Below are positions 52,731 to 61,572 of a stretch of DNA of 64,000 nucleotides, piece by piece (positions within the stretch are counted from its first letter, which is position 1; every line of letters begins with the position of its first letter). The position numbers were made by a program, and so were the translations under genes. The stretch spans positions 434,001 through 498,000 of the forward strand of contig NZ_CP034179.1 of NCBI RefSeq assembly GCF_003860345.1, in the 5' to 3' direction. The notes beneath the pieces were generated by a model. It was not told where the DNA came from and did no database searches. It saw only the letters and a program-made list of their open reading frames with translations. The DNA is from Caenibius tardaugens NBRC 16725. GTDB lineage: Bacteria; Pseudomonadota; Alphaproteobacteria; Sphingomonadales; Sphingomonadaceae.

Positions 52731-54047
52731 GTGAACGGTGCGGATTCGTCCGAAGACGGTGAACGCCACTCTGGCGTTTATGCAGTCTACATTCTTGTCC
52801 TTCTGCTTGCGATCAACACGTTCAGCTATGCTGATCGTTTCGTCTTCTCGATCCTGATTCCCGACATCAAGGAAGCGTTCGGCGCCAGCGATTCAACCCT
52901 GGGCCTGCTGGGTGGCCCCGCCTTCATGATCAGTTTTGTCCTGTTCACCCTGCCCCTTGCGCGACTGGGCGACAGATGGTCGCGGCGCGGGGTCGTCGCG
53001 ATTTCGGCCACTGTGTGGAGCTTTGCCAGCGCGGCCTGCGGTATAGTCGGCAGTATCGCCCAGATGAGCATTGCCCGGGTAATGGTCGGCGTTGGCGAAG
53101 CCGGGGCCATGCCTTCTTCGCAGGCGATGGTTTCCGGCTTGTTCAGTGAACGCCGCCGGTCAACCGCACTGGGTATTCTTTCAGCCGCATCTCAGTTAGG
53201 TGTGGTCACCGGGCTTGCCGGGGGCGCGGCCATCGCGGCAATCTGGGGCTGGAAAATGGCGTTTATCGCCCTGTCGCTGCCCGGCATCGCGCTGGGCCTG
53301 CTGATCTGGCTGACCGGACCGAAGCAGGCACCCGTCACCCCGGCTGTGACAACGGGTGGCGACACCTCGATGTGGCAATCGGTCAAACTGTTCCTCGGCA
53401 CCCCGTCCCTGCGCAACATCGCGCTGGGCGTGGGGATCTTCAACATCTTCGGTTACGCTGGGATCACCTGGCTGCCCGCCTATTTCACCCGTTCACATGG
53501 GCTCACGGTTCTCGAAACCGGAACATGGCTGGGCATGGGTTCGGCCATCGGCGGCGTGTTGGGCGCGGTGACCAGCGGCATGCTGGTCGACAAATTGCGC
53601 CATCGCGATGAAGCCTGGCAATTGCGCATCCCCGCCATCGGCCTGTTTGGTTCGGTACCCCTGCTGGCGGCCATGTTCCTTCTGCCCGGCGGCGCCGAGG
53701 TGCGATTTGGCAATTTCCACGTCCCGGGCGTGGTTATGCTGCTGCTGCTGACGAGCTATCTCGGCGCCTTGTGGACCGCGCCGGCCTATGGCGCCATCGC
53801 CCGGCTTATTCCAGCCCGTGAACGCGCGCAGGCGGTCGGGGTCTTCGTGGTGATCCTCAACCTCATCGGCAGCGTGCTCGGCCCGCCGCTGGCGGGGCTG
53901 GCGAGCGACATCCTCACGCCCATGTTTGCTCACGATTCCATGCGCTACAGCCTGCTTTCGCTCACCGTTCTGGTTTTCGTCGGCGCCATCTTCGCGCTGT
54001 TCGCGGCACGGTCATTCAAGGCCGATCTTGCACGCGCGCAGGGATAA
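52731..54047 (+). CDS. Major facilitator superfamily (MFS) transporter
   Basis: 438 residues from GTG 52731, preceded by GGGAG; upstream codons are hydrophilic and lack a ribosome site. About 12 membrane segments; LPLARLGDRWSRRGVV between segments 2 and 3 is the MFS motif A, and MVGVGEAGAMPSSQAMVSGLF fits the spinster/anion-symporter-like branch. Inner-membrane uptake or export is expected. It is the last gene of the catabolic island on the plus strand, 200 bases before the F420 operon. Substrate unknown. Confidence 0.9.
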   Translation: MNGADSSEDGERHSGVYAVYILVLLLAINTFSYADRFVFSILIPDIKEAFGASDSTLGLLGGPAFMISFVLFTLPLARLGDRWSRRGVVAISATVWSFASAACGIVGSIAQMSIARVMVGVGEAGAMPSSQAMVSGLFSERRRSTALGILSAASQLGVVTGLAGGAAIAAIWGWKMAFIALSLPGIALGLLIWLTGPKQAPVTPAVTTGGDTSMWQSVKLFLGTPSLRNIALGVGIFNIFGYAGITWLPAYFTRSHGLTVLETGTWLGMGSAIGGVLGAVTSGMLVDKLRHRDEAWQLRIPAIGLFGSVPLLAAMFLLPGGAEVRFGNFHVPGVVMLLLLTSYLGALWTAPAYGAIARLIPARERAQAVGVFVVILNLIGSVLGPPLAGLASDILTPMFAHDSMRYSLLSLTVLVFVGAIFALFAARSFKADLARAQG

Positions 54048-54246
54048 ACCATGGTACTGCGCGACCCCGGTGGTCGCGCAGCCATCCCCTTTTCGCGCGC
54101 CTCCCCCCAAATGGAAAAAATTCGCCATCTGGCCGCGCATTTATGCACTTGAACCGGGCGGCGCGCGCTATACTGACTCTACCCCTTGTTTTGCGTAGCG
54201 AGACTCGTCTAACTGCACGCGAACCTGTTATTCCCGGGAGAGAAAA

Positions 54247-55119
54247 ATGCGTTTTCATTACGCCGAAAGCATGACCGCCGTCGCAAATTACGTTCCACTC
54301 GCGCAAGCAGCGGAGGCGAATGGTTATGCGGGTTATGTGATCCCCGACAGCCTGATCTACCCCAAGGCATCGGATACGCAGTATTCCTATACCAAAGACG
54401 GTGGCCGGGAGTTTCTCGAAAACAAGCCATTTGTGGAAAGCTTCATTCTGGCAACCGCCATTGGCATTGCGACCTCGAAGCTCGAAATGACGACCAATGT
54501 CGTCAAGCTGCCGGTTCGCCCGCCGCTCTATTCGGCCAAGCTGGTCTCCTCGATCGCGGCGCTGACCAACAACCGTTTCAACTTCGGCGTCGGTCTCAGC
54601 GTGTGGCCGGAAGACTATGCCGCAATGGGCGTGGATTTCGCCAAGCGCGGCAAGCGGTTCGATGAATGCATCGAAATCGTGCGCGGCCTCTGCGCGGGCG
54701 GCTATTTCGAATTCCATGGGGAATTCTATGATCTCGATCCGGTCAAGCTGAACCCGGTACCGACCAAGCCGCTGCCGATCCTGATCGGCGGTTTCTCCGA
54801 CGCTGCCCTGAAGCGCGCTGCCCGCCACGATGGCTTCATGCATGCGGGCAATGGCACGCGTGAGGAAATGGCCGCCATGTTCGCCAAGATTCAGGACTAT
54901 CGCGTCGAAGCAGGCACGCAGGACAAACCCTATCGCATCTTTGCCACGGCGATGGGTGAAATGACGCTGGATGCGGTCAAGCGCAACCAGGACATCGGCA
55001 TCACCGACATGCCGATCGCGTTCCGCAACCTCTATGCCGTGGAAGAAGACACCCAGCCGCTGCAGCAGAAGATCGACGATCTTACACGTTTCGCCGATCA
55101 GGTGATTGCGAAGCTCTGA
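54247..55119 (+). CDS. LLM-class (luciferase-like) oxidoreductase, probably F420-dependent
   Basis: 290-residue TIM barrel of the luciferase-like monooxygenase superfamily. Typical segments are LAQAAEANGYAGYVIPDSL, TNVVKLPVRPPLYSAKLVSSIAALTNNRFNFGVGLS, FAKRGKRFDECIEIVRGL and PILIGGFSDAALKRAARHDGFM. This branch uses either FMN or F420. Because the gene is followed six bases later by the complete F420 biosynthesis set, F420 dependence is the strongest inference. GGGAGAG precedes ATG 54247. A TATACT hexamer (54169-54174) may be part of the operon's promoter, though no properly spaced -35 was found. Substrate unknown; reduction of an activated double bond or alcohol oxidation would fit. Confidence 0.85.
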   Translation: MRFHYAESMTAVANYVPLAQAAEANGYAGYVIPDSLIYPKASDTQYSYTKDGGREFLENKPFVESFILATAIGIATSKLEMTTNVVKLPVRPPLYSAKLVSSIAALTNNRFNFGVGLSVWPEDYAAMGVDFAKRGKRFDECIEIVRGLCAGGYFEFHGEFYDLDPVKLNPVPTKPLPILIGGFSDAALKRAARHDGFMHAGNGTREEMAAMFAKIQDYRVEAGTQDKPYRIFATAMGEMTLDAVKRNQDIGITDMPIAFRNLYAVEEDTQPLQQKIDDLTRFADQVIAKL

Positions 55120-55125
55120 CCGGTG

Positions 55126-57534
55126 ATGACCGTCAGCGGAATGCACGAAGCCGAATTGCGGCGCATCGCAGCGGAACAACCGCTCGATGCGCTGATGGCG
55201 CGCGCCGCAGCCCTGCGCGATCAGGGCTTTGGCGCGCTTGTCACCTATTCGCGCAAGGTGTTCATTCCGCTGACTCATATGTGCCGCGATGTCTGTTCCT
55301 ATTGCACGTTCGCAAAGCCCCCGAAAAAGGGCGAACGGAACTATCTGACACCGGATGAGGTGCTGGCTATCGCCCGCGCGGGCGAAACTGCCGGGTGCCG
55401 CGAGGCCCTGTTCACTCTGGGGGACAAGCCCGAACTGCGATACCGCGCCGCTCGGGAAGAACTGGCCGATCTCGGCTATGCCAGCACGATCGAATATCTC
55501 GCCGCGATGTGCCGTCTGGTGGTGGAAGAAACCAGTCTGTTTCCCCACGCCAATCCCGGGGTGATGACCCGTGCGGAGCTTGCCTCGCTGCGCCCGCTGT
55601 CGATCTCGCAAGGGATCATGCTGGAAAGCACGGCCCAGCACTTGTGCGCACGCGGCGGCCCGCACTTTGGCTCGCCCGACAAAGATCCCGCTGTCCGCCT
55701 GCAATGCATCCGCGATGCCGGGGAAGAACAGATCCCCTTCACCAGCGGCATTCTGATCGGCATTGGCGAAACGCGGGAAGAACGGATCGATGCCCTGATC
55801 GCGCTGCGCGATCTGCACGACCAGTATGGCCATATTCAGGAAATTATCGTCCAGAATTTCCGCGCCAAGGCGGATACACGGATGGCCTTCGCCGATGAAC
55901 CGGATCGGGAAGAGCTGCTGTGGACCATCGCGGTCGCGCGGTTGTGCTTTGGCCCGGCGATGACGATCCAGGCCCCGCCCAATCTGGCAGGCAGCGGCTT
56001 TGGCGAACTCCTTGCCGCGGGGATCAACGACTGGGGCGGGGTCTCCCCTGTCACCCCCGATCACGTCAATCCCGAAGCGCCATGGCCCGCAATCGCCCGG
56101 CTCGAAGCGGAAACCGCCGCACATGGCGGCATTCTGGCCGAACGGCTGGCCGTGCATCCTTCCCACCTGCTCGATCTTGATCGCTGGCAGGATGTCAGCC
56201 TTCACCGCCCCTTGCGTGAAACGATGGATACGCAAGGCCTGCCGCGCGTCGATGGCTGGCGAGTGGGCGGCGCAGAACAAGCGCCCGAATTGACCTTGAT
56301 GCCCGGTACAATCCGCGACCCGCGCATCGCTGCTGCGCTGGATGCGGTCATCACCGGCAAGACGCTGGACGAGGCAGCCGTTGTCGCGCTGCTTTCCGCG
56401 CGCGGGCAGGATTTCGATACGGTTTGCACTTATGCCAACCGGTTGCGGCAGGAGACGGCGGGCGACACCGTGCGCTTCGTCGTCAATCGCAATATCAACT
56501 ACACCAATATCTGCTTCCACAAATGTGCGTTCTGCGCCTTTTCCAAAGGCAAGCTGGCGGCCGAACTGCGCGGCCCGGCCTATGATCTCGATCTGGACGA
56601 AGTCACGCGCCGCACGGCGGAGGCATGGGCGCGCGGGGCCACCGAAGTCTGCATGCAGGGCGGCATTCACCCGCACTACACCGGGCAGACCTATCTCGAT
56701 CTTCTCGCCGCCGCCAAGGCGGGCGCGCCCGATGTCCATGTCCATGCCTTTTCCCCGCTGGAAGTGCGCCATGGCGCGGATTCGCTGGGCGTCAGCCTGA
56801 CCGAATTCCTCACCATGCTGCGCGATGCGGGGCTTGGCAGCCTGCCCGGCACGGCCGCCGAAATCCTCGACGATGAAGTGCGCGAGGTGCTCTGCCCTGA
56901 AAAGCTGACAACCGGCGAATGGTTCGAAGTGATCGAGGCCGCGCACACAGTCGGCCTGCGCACCACCGCCACGATCATGTATGGCCATATCGAACGGCCC
57001 GAACATCAGGCCCGGCACCTGTTGCGCATTCGCGCCCTGCAGGAACGCACGGGCGGGTTTACCGAATTCGTGCCCCTGCCCTTCGTCGCGATGGAAGCGC
57101 CGATCTATCTCAAGGGTGGCGCCCGCCCCGGCCCGACATTCCGTGAGGCGGTGTTGCTTCATGCCGTGGCCCGTATCGTGCTGCATCCGGTGATCACCAA
57201 TATTCAGGTGTCGTGGGTGAAAATGGGCGAAACCGGGGTGCGCGCGGCGCTGGCCGCCGGGGTCAGCGATCTGGGCGGCACGCTGATGAATGAGAGCATT
57301 TCGCGCGCGGCAGGCGCCGAACATGGGCAGGAATGGTCGCCCGAAGTGATGGAACGCGTCATTTCCGATGCAGGCCGGGTTCCCGCACAGCGCAGTACGC
57401 TCTATGGCGCGGTACCCGATGAACGGATTGCCACGGGGCGTCAGGCGCAACCGCTTACCCCCATGATACAAACCGCCCCGCACAAGCGGCGGAACAACGG
57501 AAAACTGGAAGGATCACTGGTTCAACATGGCTGA
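55126..57534 (+). CDS. fbiC: FO synthase, fused CofG/CofH (FbiC)
   Basis: 802 residues with two radical-SAM halves. The first (CofG-like) has Cys53-x3-Cys57-x2-Cys60 in MCRDVCSYC; the second (CofH-like) has Cys463-x3-Cys467-x2-Cys470 in ICFHKCAFC. Together they join tyrosine to the diaminouracil 5-amino-6-ribitylamino-uracil to form FO, the deazaflavin core of F420. Archaea keep the two proteins apart; the fusion is the bacterial (actinobacterial-type) form. ATG 55126 was chosen over GTG 55123. The stop lies eight bases inside the next gene. The tail (about 760-802) ends in basic residues without known role. Assignment is firm. Confidence 0.95.
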   Translation: MTVSGMHEAELRRIAAEQPLDALMARAAALRDQGFGALVTYSRKVFIPLTHMCRDVCSYCTFAKPPKKGERNYLTPDEVLAIARAGETAGCREALFTLGDKPELRYRAAREELADLGYASTIEYLAAMCRLVVEETSLFPHANPGVMTRAELASLRPLSISQGIMLESTAQHLCARGGPHFGSPDKDPAVRLQCIRDAGEEQIPFTSGILIGIGETREERIDALIALRDLHDQYGHIQEIIVQNFRAKADTRMAFADEPDREELLWTIAVARLCFGPAMTIQAPPNLAGSGFGELLAAGINDWGGVSPVTPDHVNPEAPWPAIARLEAETAAHGGILAERLAVHPSHLLDLDRWQDVSLHRPLRETMDTQGLPRVDGWRVGGAEQAPELTLMPGTIRDPRIAAALDAVITGKTLDEAAVVALLSARGQDFDTVCTYANRLRQETAGDTVRFVVNRNINYTNICFHKCAFCAFSKGKLAAELRGPAYDLDLDEVTRRTAEAWARGATEVCMQGGIHPHYTGQTYLDLLAAAKAGAPDVHVHAFSPLEVRHGADSLGVSLTEFLTMLRDAGLGSLPGTAAEILDDEVREVLCPEKLTTGEWFEVIEAAHTVGLRTTATIMYGHIERPEHQARHLLRIRALQERTGGFTEFVPLPFVAMEAPIYLKGGARPGPTFREAVLLHAVARIVLHPVITNIQVSWVKMGETGVRAALAAGVSDLGGTLMNESISRAAGAEHGQEWSPEVMERVISDAGRVPAQRSTLYGAVPDERIATGRQAQPLTPMIQTAPHKRRNNGKLEGSLVQHG

Positions 57535-58201
57535 TAACAAGGCAGTAATCGCGGTATTGGGTGGCACCGGGCACGAAGGCGCTGGCCTTGCCGCGCGTTG
57601 GGCCAAAGCTGGCTATCGCGTCGTCATCGGATCGCGCGATGCGGGCCGTGCGGCCGATGCGGCGGCAGAAATGGCGGCGAAGACGGGCGGCGATGTGCGC
57701 GGCCTTGCCAATGCCGATGCCGCTGCCGCTGGTGAAATCGTGGTTCTGGCGGTGCCCTATGCCGGGCAGAAGGCGCTGGCCAACGACGTGCGCGCCCAGC
57801 TTGAAGGCAAGATCCTGATCGATGTTACCGTGCCGCTGGTGCCACCCAAGGTCGCCCGCGTGCAACTGCCCGAAGGCGGCTCCGCAGTCGAAGCGCTGCA
57901 GAAGGATCTGGGCGAAGGCGTCCGCGTGGTGGCCGCGTTCCAGAACGTGTCCGCGCATCAGCTCGCCGATCTCGATGCCGAAGTGAACTGCGACGTTCTG
58001 GTTGCGGGCGATGATATCGAAGCACGCGAAACCGTGGTGCAACTGGCCCGTGCGATCGGCATCACCGCGCTCCACGCGGGGCCGCTCGCCAATTCGGCCG
58101 CTGCCGAAGCGCTGACATCGGTCCTGATCGCGATCAACAAGCGGTACAAGGTGGCGGACGGCGCAGGCATCCGCATCACCGGCATCCCGGATCTGGCGTG
58201 A
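57527..58201 (+). CDS. npdG: F420H2:NADP oxidoreductase (Fno/NpdG)
   Basis: 224 residues. The N-terminal NADPH motif reads VLGGTGHEGAGLAARW followed by IGSRD, the phosphate-binding loop; NVSAHQL and the C-terminal KRYKVADGAGIRITGIP are characteristic of NADPH-dependent F420 reductase. It exchanges hydride between NADPH and F420, linking the cofactor to central redox pools. ATG 57527 overlaps the fbiC stop by eight bases; the stop overlaps the cofE GTG. Presence inside the biosynthetic operon ensures that newly made F420 can be reduced without a dedicated glucose-6-phosphate dehydrogenase. Confidence 0.93.
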   Translation: MADNKAVIAVLGGTGHEGAGLAARWAKAGYRVVIGSRDAGRAADAAAEMAAKTGGDVRGLANADAAAAGEIVVLAVPYAGQKALANDVRAQLEGKILIDVTVPLVPPKVARVQLPEGGSAVEALQKDLGEGVRVVAAFQNVSAHQLADLDAEVNCDVLVAGDDIEARETVVQLARAIGITALHAGPLANSAAAEALTSVLIAINKRYKVADGAGIRITGIPDLA

Positions 58202-58959
58202 CCGCCCGTCGCCTGACAGCTGTCGGGCTGGACCAGATCGGCGATATCGCCGCCGGGGATGATCTGGCGGCGGTGCTGCTCGATGCGCTGGCTGCAGCGG
58301 GGGAAAACCTGCAACCGGGCGATGTGATCGCGCTGGCGCAGAAGATCGTGTCCAAGGCCGAAGGGCGCGCCGTGCGCCTGTCGGATGTCACCCCTTCCCC
58401 CCGGGCGCTGGAACTGGCCACGGTGACCGGCAAGGACCCGCGCCTGTGCGAACTCCTGCTCGGTGAAACAGAGCTGGTGTTGCGCCAGCGTGAAGGACTG
58501 GTCGTGGTGGAGGATACACGCGGCATGGTTCTGGCCAATGCCGGGATCGATGCCTCCAACGTCACCGCCGATGGCGACAGTGTGCTGCTGCTGCCCGAAG
58601 ACCCGGATGCCAGCGCCCGCGCCCTGCGCAATGCGCTGGAACAGCGCACCGGCGTGGCGCCTGCCGTGGTGATTATCGACAGCATCGGCCGTGCCTGGCG
58701 GCAGGGAACGGTGGGCACTGCCATCGGGGTTGCCGGAATGCCCGCGCTGCTCGATCTGCGGGGCAAGCCGGATATGCACGGTCGCCTGCTGGAAACCAGC
58801 GAACTGGGGCTGGCCGACGAAGTGGCCGCCGCCGCCTCGCTGCTGATGGGACAAGCCGACGAACGTTGCCCGGCAGTACTGCTGCGCGGCCTCGATCTGG
58901 CGGGCGATGGCACGGCGCGCGATCTGCTGCGCCCGCGCGACAGGGACATGTTCCGATGA
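58198..58959 (+). CDS. cofE: Coenzyme F420-0:L-glutamate ligase (CofE)
   Basis: 253 residues, the length of archaeal CofE and of the N-terminal domain of mycobacterial FbiB. GDVIALAQKIVSKAEGR (41-57), NAGIDASNV and the late DSIGRAWRQGTVGTAIGVAG are the family signatures; the last is usually DSFGRPWR. It adds gamma-linked glutamates to F420-0 using GTP and metal. The FMN-dependent reductase domain fused in FbiB is absent, so no dehydro-F420 reductase is encoded with it. GTG 58198 overlaps the npdG stop (GTGA). Confidence 0.94.
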   Translation: MTARRLTAVGLDQIGDIAAGDDLAAVLLDALAAAGENLQPGDVIALAQKIVSKAEGRAVRLSDVTPSPRALELATVTGKDPRLCELLLGETELVLRQREGLVVVEDTRGMVLANAGIDASNVTADGDSVLLLPEDPDASARALRNALEQRTGVAPAVVIIDSIGRAWRQGTVGTAIGVAGMPALLDLRGKPDMHGRLLETSELGLADEVAAAASLLMGQADERCPAVLLRGLDLAGDGTARDLLRPRDRDMFR

Positions 58960-59915
58960 CAATCCGAGTGCTTGCCCTGTGTGGCGGGATCGGCGGGGCC
59001 AAACTGGCGCTCGGCCTCAGCCATATCCTTCCGCCAGACGATCTGGCGATTCTCGTCAATACGGGCGATGATTTCGAGCATCTCGGCCTGACGATATCGC
59101 CCGATGTCGACACGGTTACCTATACGCTGGCAGGCCTCAACAACACCGAACTCGGCTGGGGCCTTGCCGGAGAGAGCTGGGCCTTCATGGACCAGCTCCG
59201 CAAGCTGGGCGGCGAAGGCTGGTTCAATCTGGGCGACCGCGATCTGGCGTTGCATATCGAACGGACCCAGCGGTTGCATGCGGGCGAAAGTCTGTCCGCG
59301 ATCACGGCCGATGTTGCGGCCAGACTGGGCGTGGCTCCACGCCTCTTGCCGATGTCCGACGATCCGGTGCGCACCGTGCTGGACACCGATGAAGGCACGC
59401 TGGAATTCCAGCACTACTTCGTTGGCAGGCAGGCACAACCCGCCGTCAGCGCGATTGCCTATCGCGGCGCGGATACTGCCCGCCCCAATCCGGCCGCGCT
59501 TGCCGCGCTGGCCGATCCCGCGCTGGAGGCAGTGATCATCTGCCCGTCGAACCCGTGGTTGAGTATTGCGCCCCTGCTGGCCATGCCCGCCTTGCGCCAT
59601 GCGCTGGAACAGACCGCAGCCCCGGTCATCGCCATATCCCCGATCGTGGGCGGCAAGGCGATCAAGGGGCCCACGGCCAAGCTGATGGGCGAACTGGGCC
59701 TGCCTGTCACCGCCCACACAGTCGCCCGGTTCTATGCCGGACTGGCCAGTGCCTATGTCCTTGACGAGGCAGACAGTGATCTTGCCGACGATATCAAGGC
59801 GCTCGGCCTCGCGGTTGATGTCCAGCCCACCGTGATGACCGACCTTGCCTCGAAAACGGCGCTGGCCGGGCAAGTCCTCGATTTCGCGGAACGTCTGCGC
59901 CACACCCGCGCCTGA
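58956..59915 (+). CDS. cofD: 2-phospho-L-lactate transferase (CofD/FbiA)
   Basis: 319 residues. GGIGGAK is at 10-16, NTGDD at 35-39, and SPIVGGKAIKGPTAKLM near the end, all conserved in CofD. It transfers the phospholactyl (or phosphoglyceryl/phosphoenolpyruvyl) moiety from its GDP/GMP-activated form to FO, making F420-0. ATG 58956 overlaps the cofE stop (ATGA). An alternative upstream start lies inside cofE and is not needed. Confidence 0.95.
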   Translation: MTIRVLALCGGIGGAKLALGLSHILPPDDLAILVNTGDDFEHLGLTISPDVDTVTYTLAGLNNTELGWGLAGESWAFMDQLRKLGGEGWFNLGDRDLALHIERTQRLHAGESLSAITADVAARLGVAPRLLPMSDDPVRTVLDTDEGTLEFQHYFVGRQAQPAVSAIAYRGADTARPNPAALAALADPALEAVIICPSNPWLSIAPLLAMPALRHALEQTAAPVIAISPIVGGKAIKGPTAKLMGELGLPVTAHTVARFYAGLASAYVLDEADSDLADDIKALGLAVDVQPTVMTDLASKTALAGQVLDFAERLRHTRA

Positions 59916-59921
59916 AGAACC

Positions 59922-60554
59922 ATGCTCTGGACCCTGATCCCGGCCAAATCGTTCCACCAGTCCAAACGCCGTCTGGCCGCCCTGTTCGACGCGGAAGAAC
60001 GCGCCGCAATCAGCACCGCGCTGCTTGCCCGCACAGTGCGTGTGGCGAAGACTGCCCTTGCGGACAGCGCGATTGTGGTCGTCGCGTCGGGCGATGATGT
60101 GGCCGATGTGGCCCATGCCGCAGGCGCCGACCGGGTGATCATGCCCCGTGCGGAAGGGCTGAACCCGCAACTGGCCGAAGCCGCGCTGCACGTGCCCGAA
60201 GGCGCCGATCTGCTGATCCTCCATGCGGATCTGCCCCTGCTCACCCCGCAGGATCTTGCCGCACTGGTCGCAACGCCGGGGCCGGTCGTGCTGGCACCCG
60301 ATCATCGCGGCGAAGGCACCAATGCCCTGTTGCAGCGCGCGGCCGACCGCTTCTTCGCCTTTGGCGTGGGCAGTTGCGCCCGCCATCGGGAAGAAGCCGC
60401 GCGGCAGGGCCTGCAAGCTGTGCTCTGCGCGCGGCCAGGCCTTGCCCGCGATCTGGATGAGGCGGACGACTGGGCGGCGGTCGAAGCGGCCCTGGGTCAC
60501 GGCACGCCGCTGTCCGCCGCGGACCTGATCGAGCGGCTGAAGCGCCCGATCTGA
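59922..60554 (+). CDS. cofC: 2-phospho-L-lactate guanylyltransferase (CofC/FbiD)
   Basis: 210 residues of nucleotidyltransferase fold. The N-terminus LIPAKSFHQSKRRLA is the GTP-binding loop, LHADLPLLT holds the metal-binding Asp, and LAPDHRGEGTNAL is the base-recognition motif. It activates the three-carbon phospho-acid used by CofD. Whether it takes phospholactate, phosphoglycerate or phosphoenolpyruvate cannot be read from the sequence here. Six bases separate it from cofD; it is the last gene of the operon. Confidence 0.93.
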   Translation: MLWTLIPAKSFHQSKRRLAALFDAEERAAISTALLARTVRVAKTALADSAIVVVASGDDVADVAHAAGADRVIMPRAEGLNPQLAEAALHVPEGADLLILHADLPLLTPQDLAALVATPGPVVLAPDHRGEGTNALLQRAADRFFAFGVGSCARHREEAARQGLQAVLCARPGLARDLDEADDWAAVEAALGHGTPLSAADLIERLKRPI

Positions 60555-60824
60555 CTCTCCGCCGGTTGACACAGAACGGCGCCGAAACGCATATGCCGCC
60601 TCTGCAAATCCCCGCATAATACTCTGAATTTACGACAGTATTAAATAGGATGCGAAAGGCATTGTGTGACTTTCCGCGACGGTATCATGCTACCGCCACC
60701 CCCGGTCAGGGCAAAGCAGATCGGAAGGGTCTGGGGTGGCGCAGCGGGGCATCCCGCTGTGCAAGCCAGATTTTAGCGAAGTAGGAAAGGCCTACCCGAC
60801 AGGCGGATCGGCACGCGCCACGTC
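60555..60824. other. 270-base region after the F420 operon
   Basis: No gene is supported. Weak hairpins CGGTA/TACCG (60680-60695) and CAGCGGG/CCCGCTG (60742-60759) could end the F420 transcript. TTGACA occurs at 60566-60571 without a convincing partner. The SnoaL-like gene ends here on the other strand. Confidence 0.5.
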
Positions 60825-61319
60825 TTAAACGAACGATCCCTTGCGCATAACCGCATAGGAATCCTCCGTCCCTTCCAGCAGGCGATTGGTGCGTCTTTCG
60901 ATCCGCCAGCCGCCAAATGTGGCATCGTCCGTGCGCACCAGATGCCAATGGTTGATCGCCGCGCGATAGAGGAACCATTCCCCGTCGCGACGTCGGGCAA
61001 CGTAGGAATAGGCCAGCGCCTCGGCCCGGTCGCCCTGCAGCGTGATACGCGGCGGCGCGGTCAGGTGCGAGCAGCCATCGGCAATCAGCCCCTGATGTTC
61101 CGGCCCTTCATAGGCGGCGATGAGCCCATCCGGTGCCGTTGCCACGGCCCCGCCCGAATAATCATAGAGACCGCTATCGATCCACATCGCCGCCGCCGCC
61201 TCGCTCTGCCCGCTATCGACCAGTGGCCCATAGCTGGCCAGCAAGCGCATGATCGCCAGTTCGTCTTCCGCCGCATGCAAACGCGTTTCCAGCGCCGCCA
61301 ACCGTTCCTCAACCGTCAT
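60825..61319 (-). CDS. SnoaL-like/NTF2-fold protein with coiled-coil lead
   Basis: 164 residues. The N-terminus MTVEERLAALETRLHAAEDELAIMRLLASYGPLVDSG combines a short amphipathic heptad-like helix with the SnoaL entry helix; the same layout occurs in BaiE-type proteins, but the MHxGHxPEI and WYLED signatures are missing. NHWHLVR and WRIERRTNRLL form the last strands. It is convergent with the F420 operon. An enzyme (dehydratase/isomerase) or binding role is possible; function unknown. Confidence 0.78.
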   Translation of the reverse strand: MTVEERLAALETRLHAAEDELAIMRLLASYGPLVDSGQSEAAAAMWIDSGLYDYSGGAVATAPDGLIAAYEGPEHQGLIADGCSHLTAPPRITLQGDRAEALAYSYVARRRDGEWFLYRAAINHWHLVRTDDATFGGWRIERRTNRLLEGTEDSYAVMRKGSFV

Positions 61320-61572
61320 TGAAACCCTTCTCCCGGCGGATTCCGGCCCGCCTGCATGACACCGTCAGCCGCCAAACAGTGATCCGCGTTTCTGACCGAG
61401 ACCCCTTGCCAAGGGAAGCGCAATTTGCGCGTAAACCCGAAAAGGTAAAAATTTGAATCCAAAAAACCTTTATAAAACCGCAAGATGACATTCACACCTG
61501 CGCCAATATCGGCATTTTGGTTAACCACATCCCGCAACCTCACATTTGCCCGCATGCGTCAATCTACAGGGC
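61320..61572. other. AT-rich divergent promoter region
   Basis: The region separates the SnoaL gene from the LapG-like gene and holds no gene. It contains the palindromes GCGCAATTTGCGC (61418-61430) and GGTTAACC (61519-61526) and a stretch of A/T well above local composition at about 61440-61480, as expected of promoters. Confidence 0.45.

Noticed and set aside
54149-54174. TTGAAC and TATACT as a promoter for the F420 operon
   Set aside because: The spacing is only 14 bases, too short for a normal sigma-70 promoter; only the TATACT is mentioned as a possible -10.
54016-57483. A 1155-codon open frame on the minus strand
   Set aside because: It runs opposite the LLM and FO-synthase genes and has the composition of an antisense shadow (Gly/Arg/His-rich, no domains).
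60566-60595. TTGACA followed by an ATATG-type hexamer
   Set aside because: The -10 match is poor and there is no gene downstream on this strand.
58176-60617. An 813-codon open frame on the minus strand
   Set aside because: It is antisense to cofE, cofD and cofC; those are confirmed by motifs and overlapping starts.
60650-60784. A 44-codon frame starting ATG CGA AAG after the F420 operon
   Set aside because: No ribosome site, no family, and low-complexity Arg/Gly/Ala content; not distinguishable from chance.
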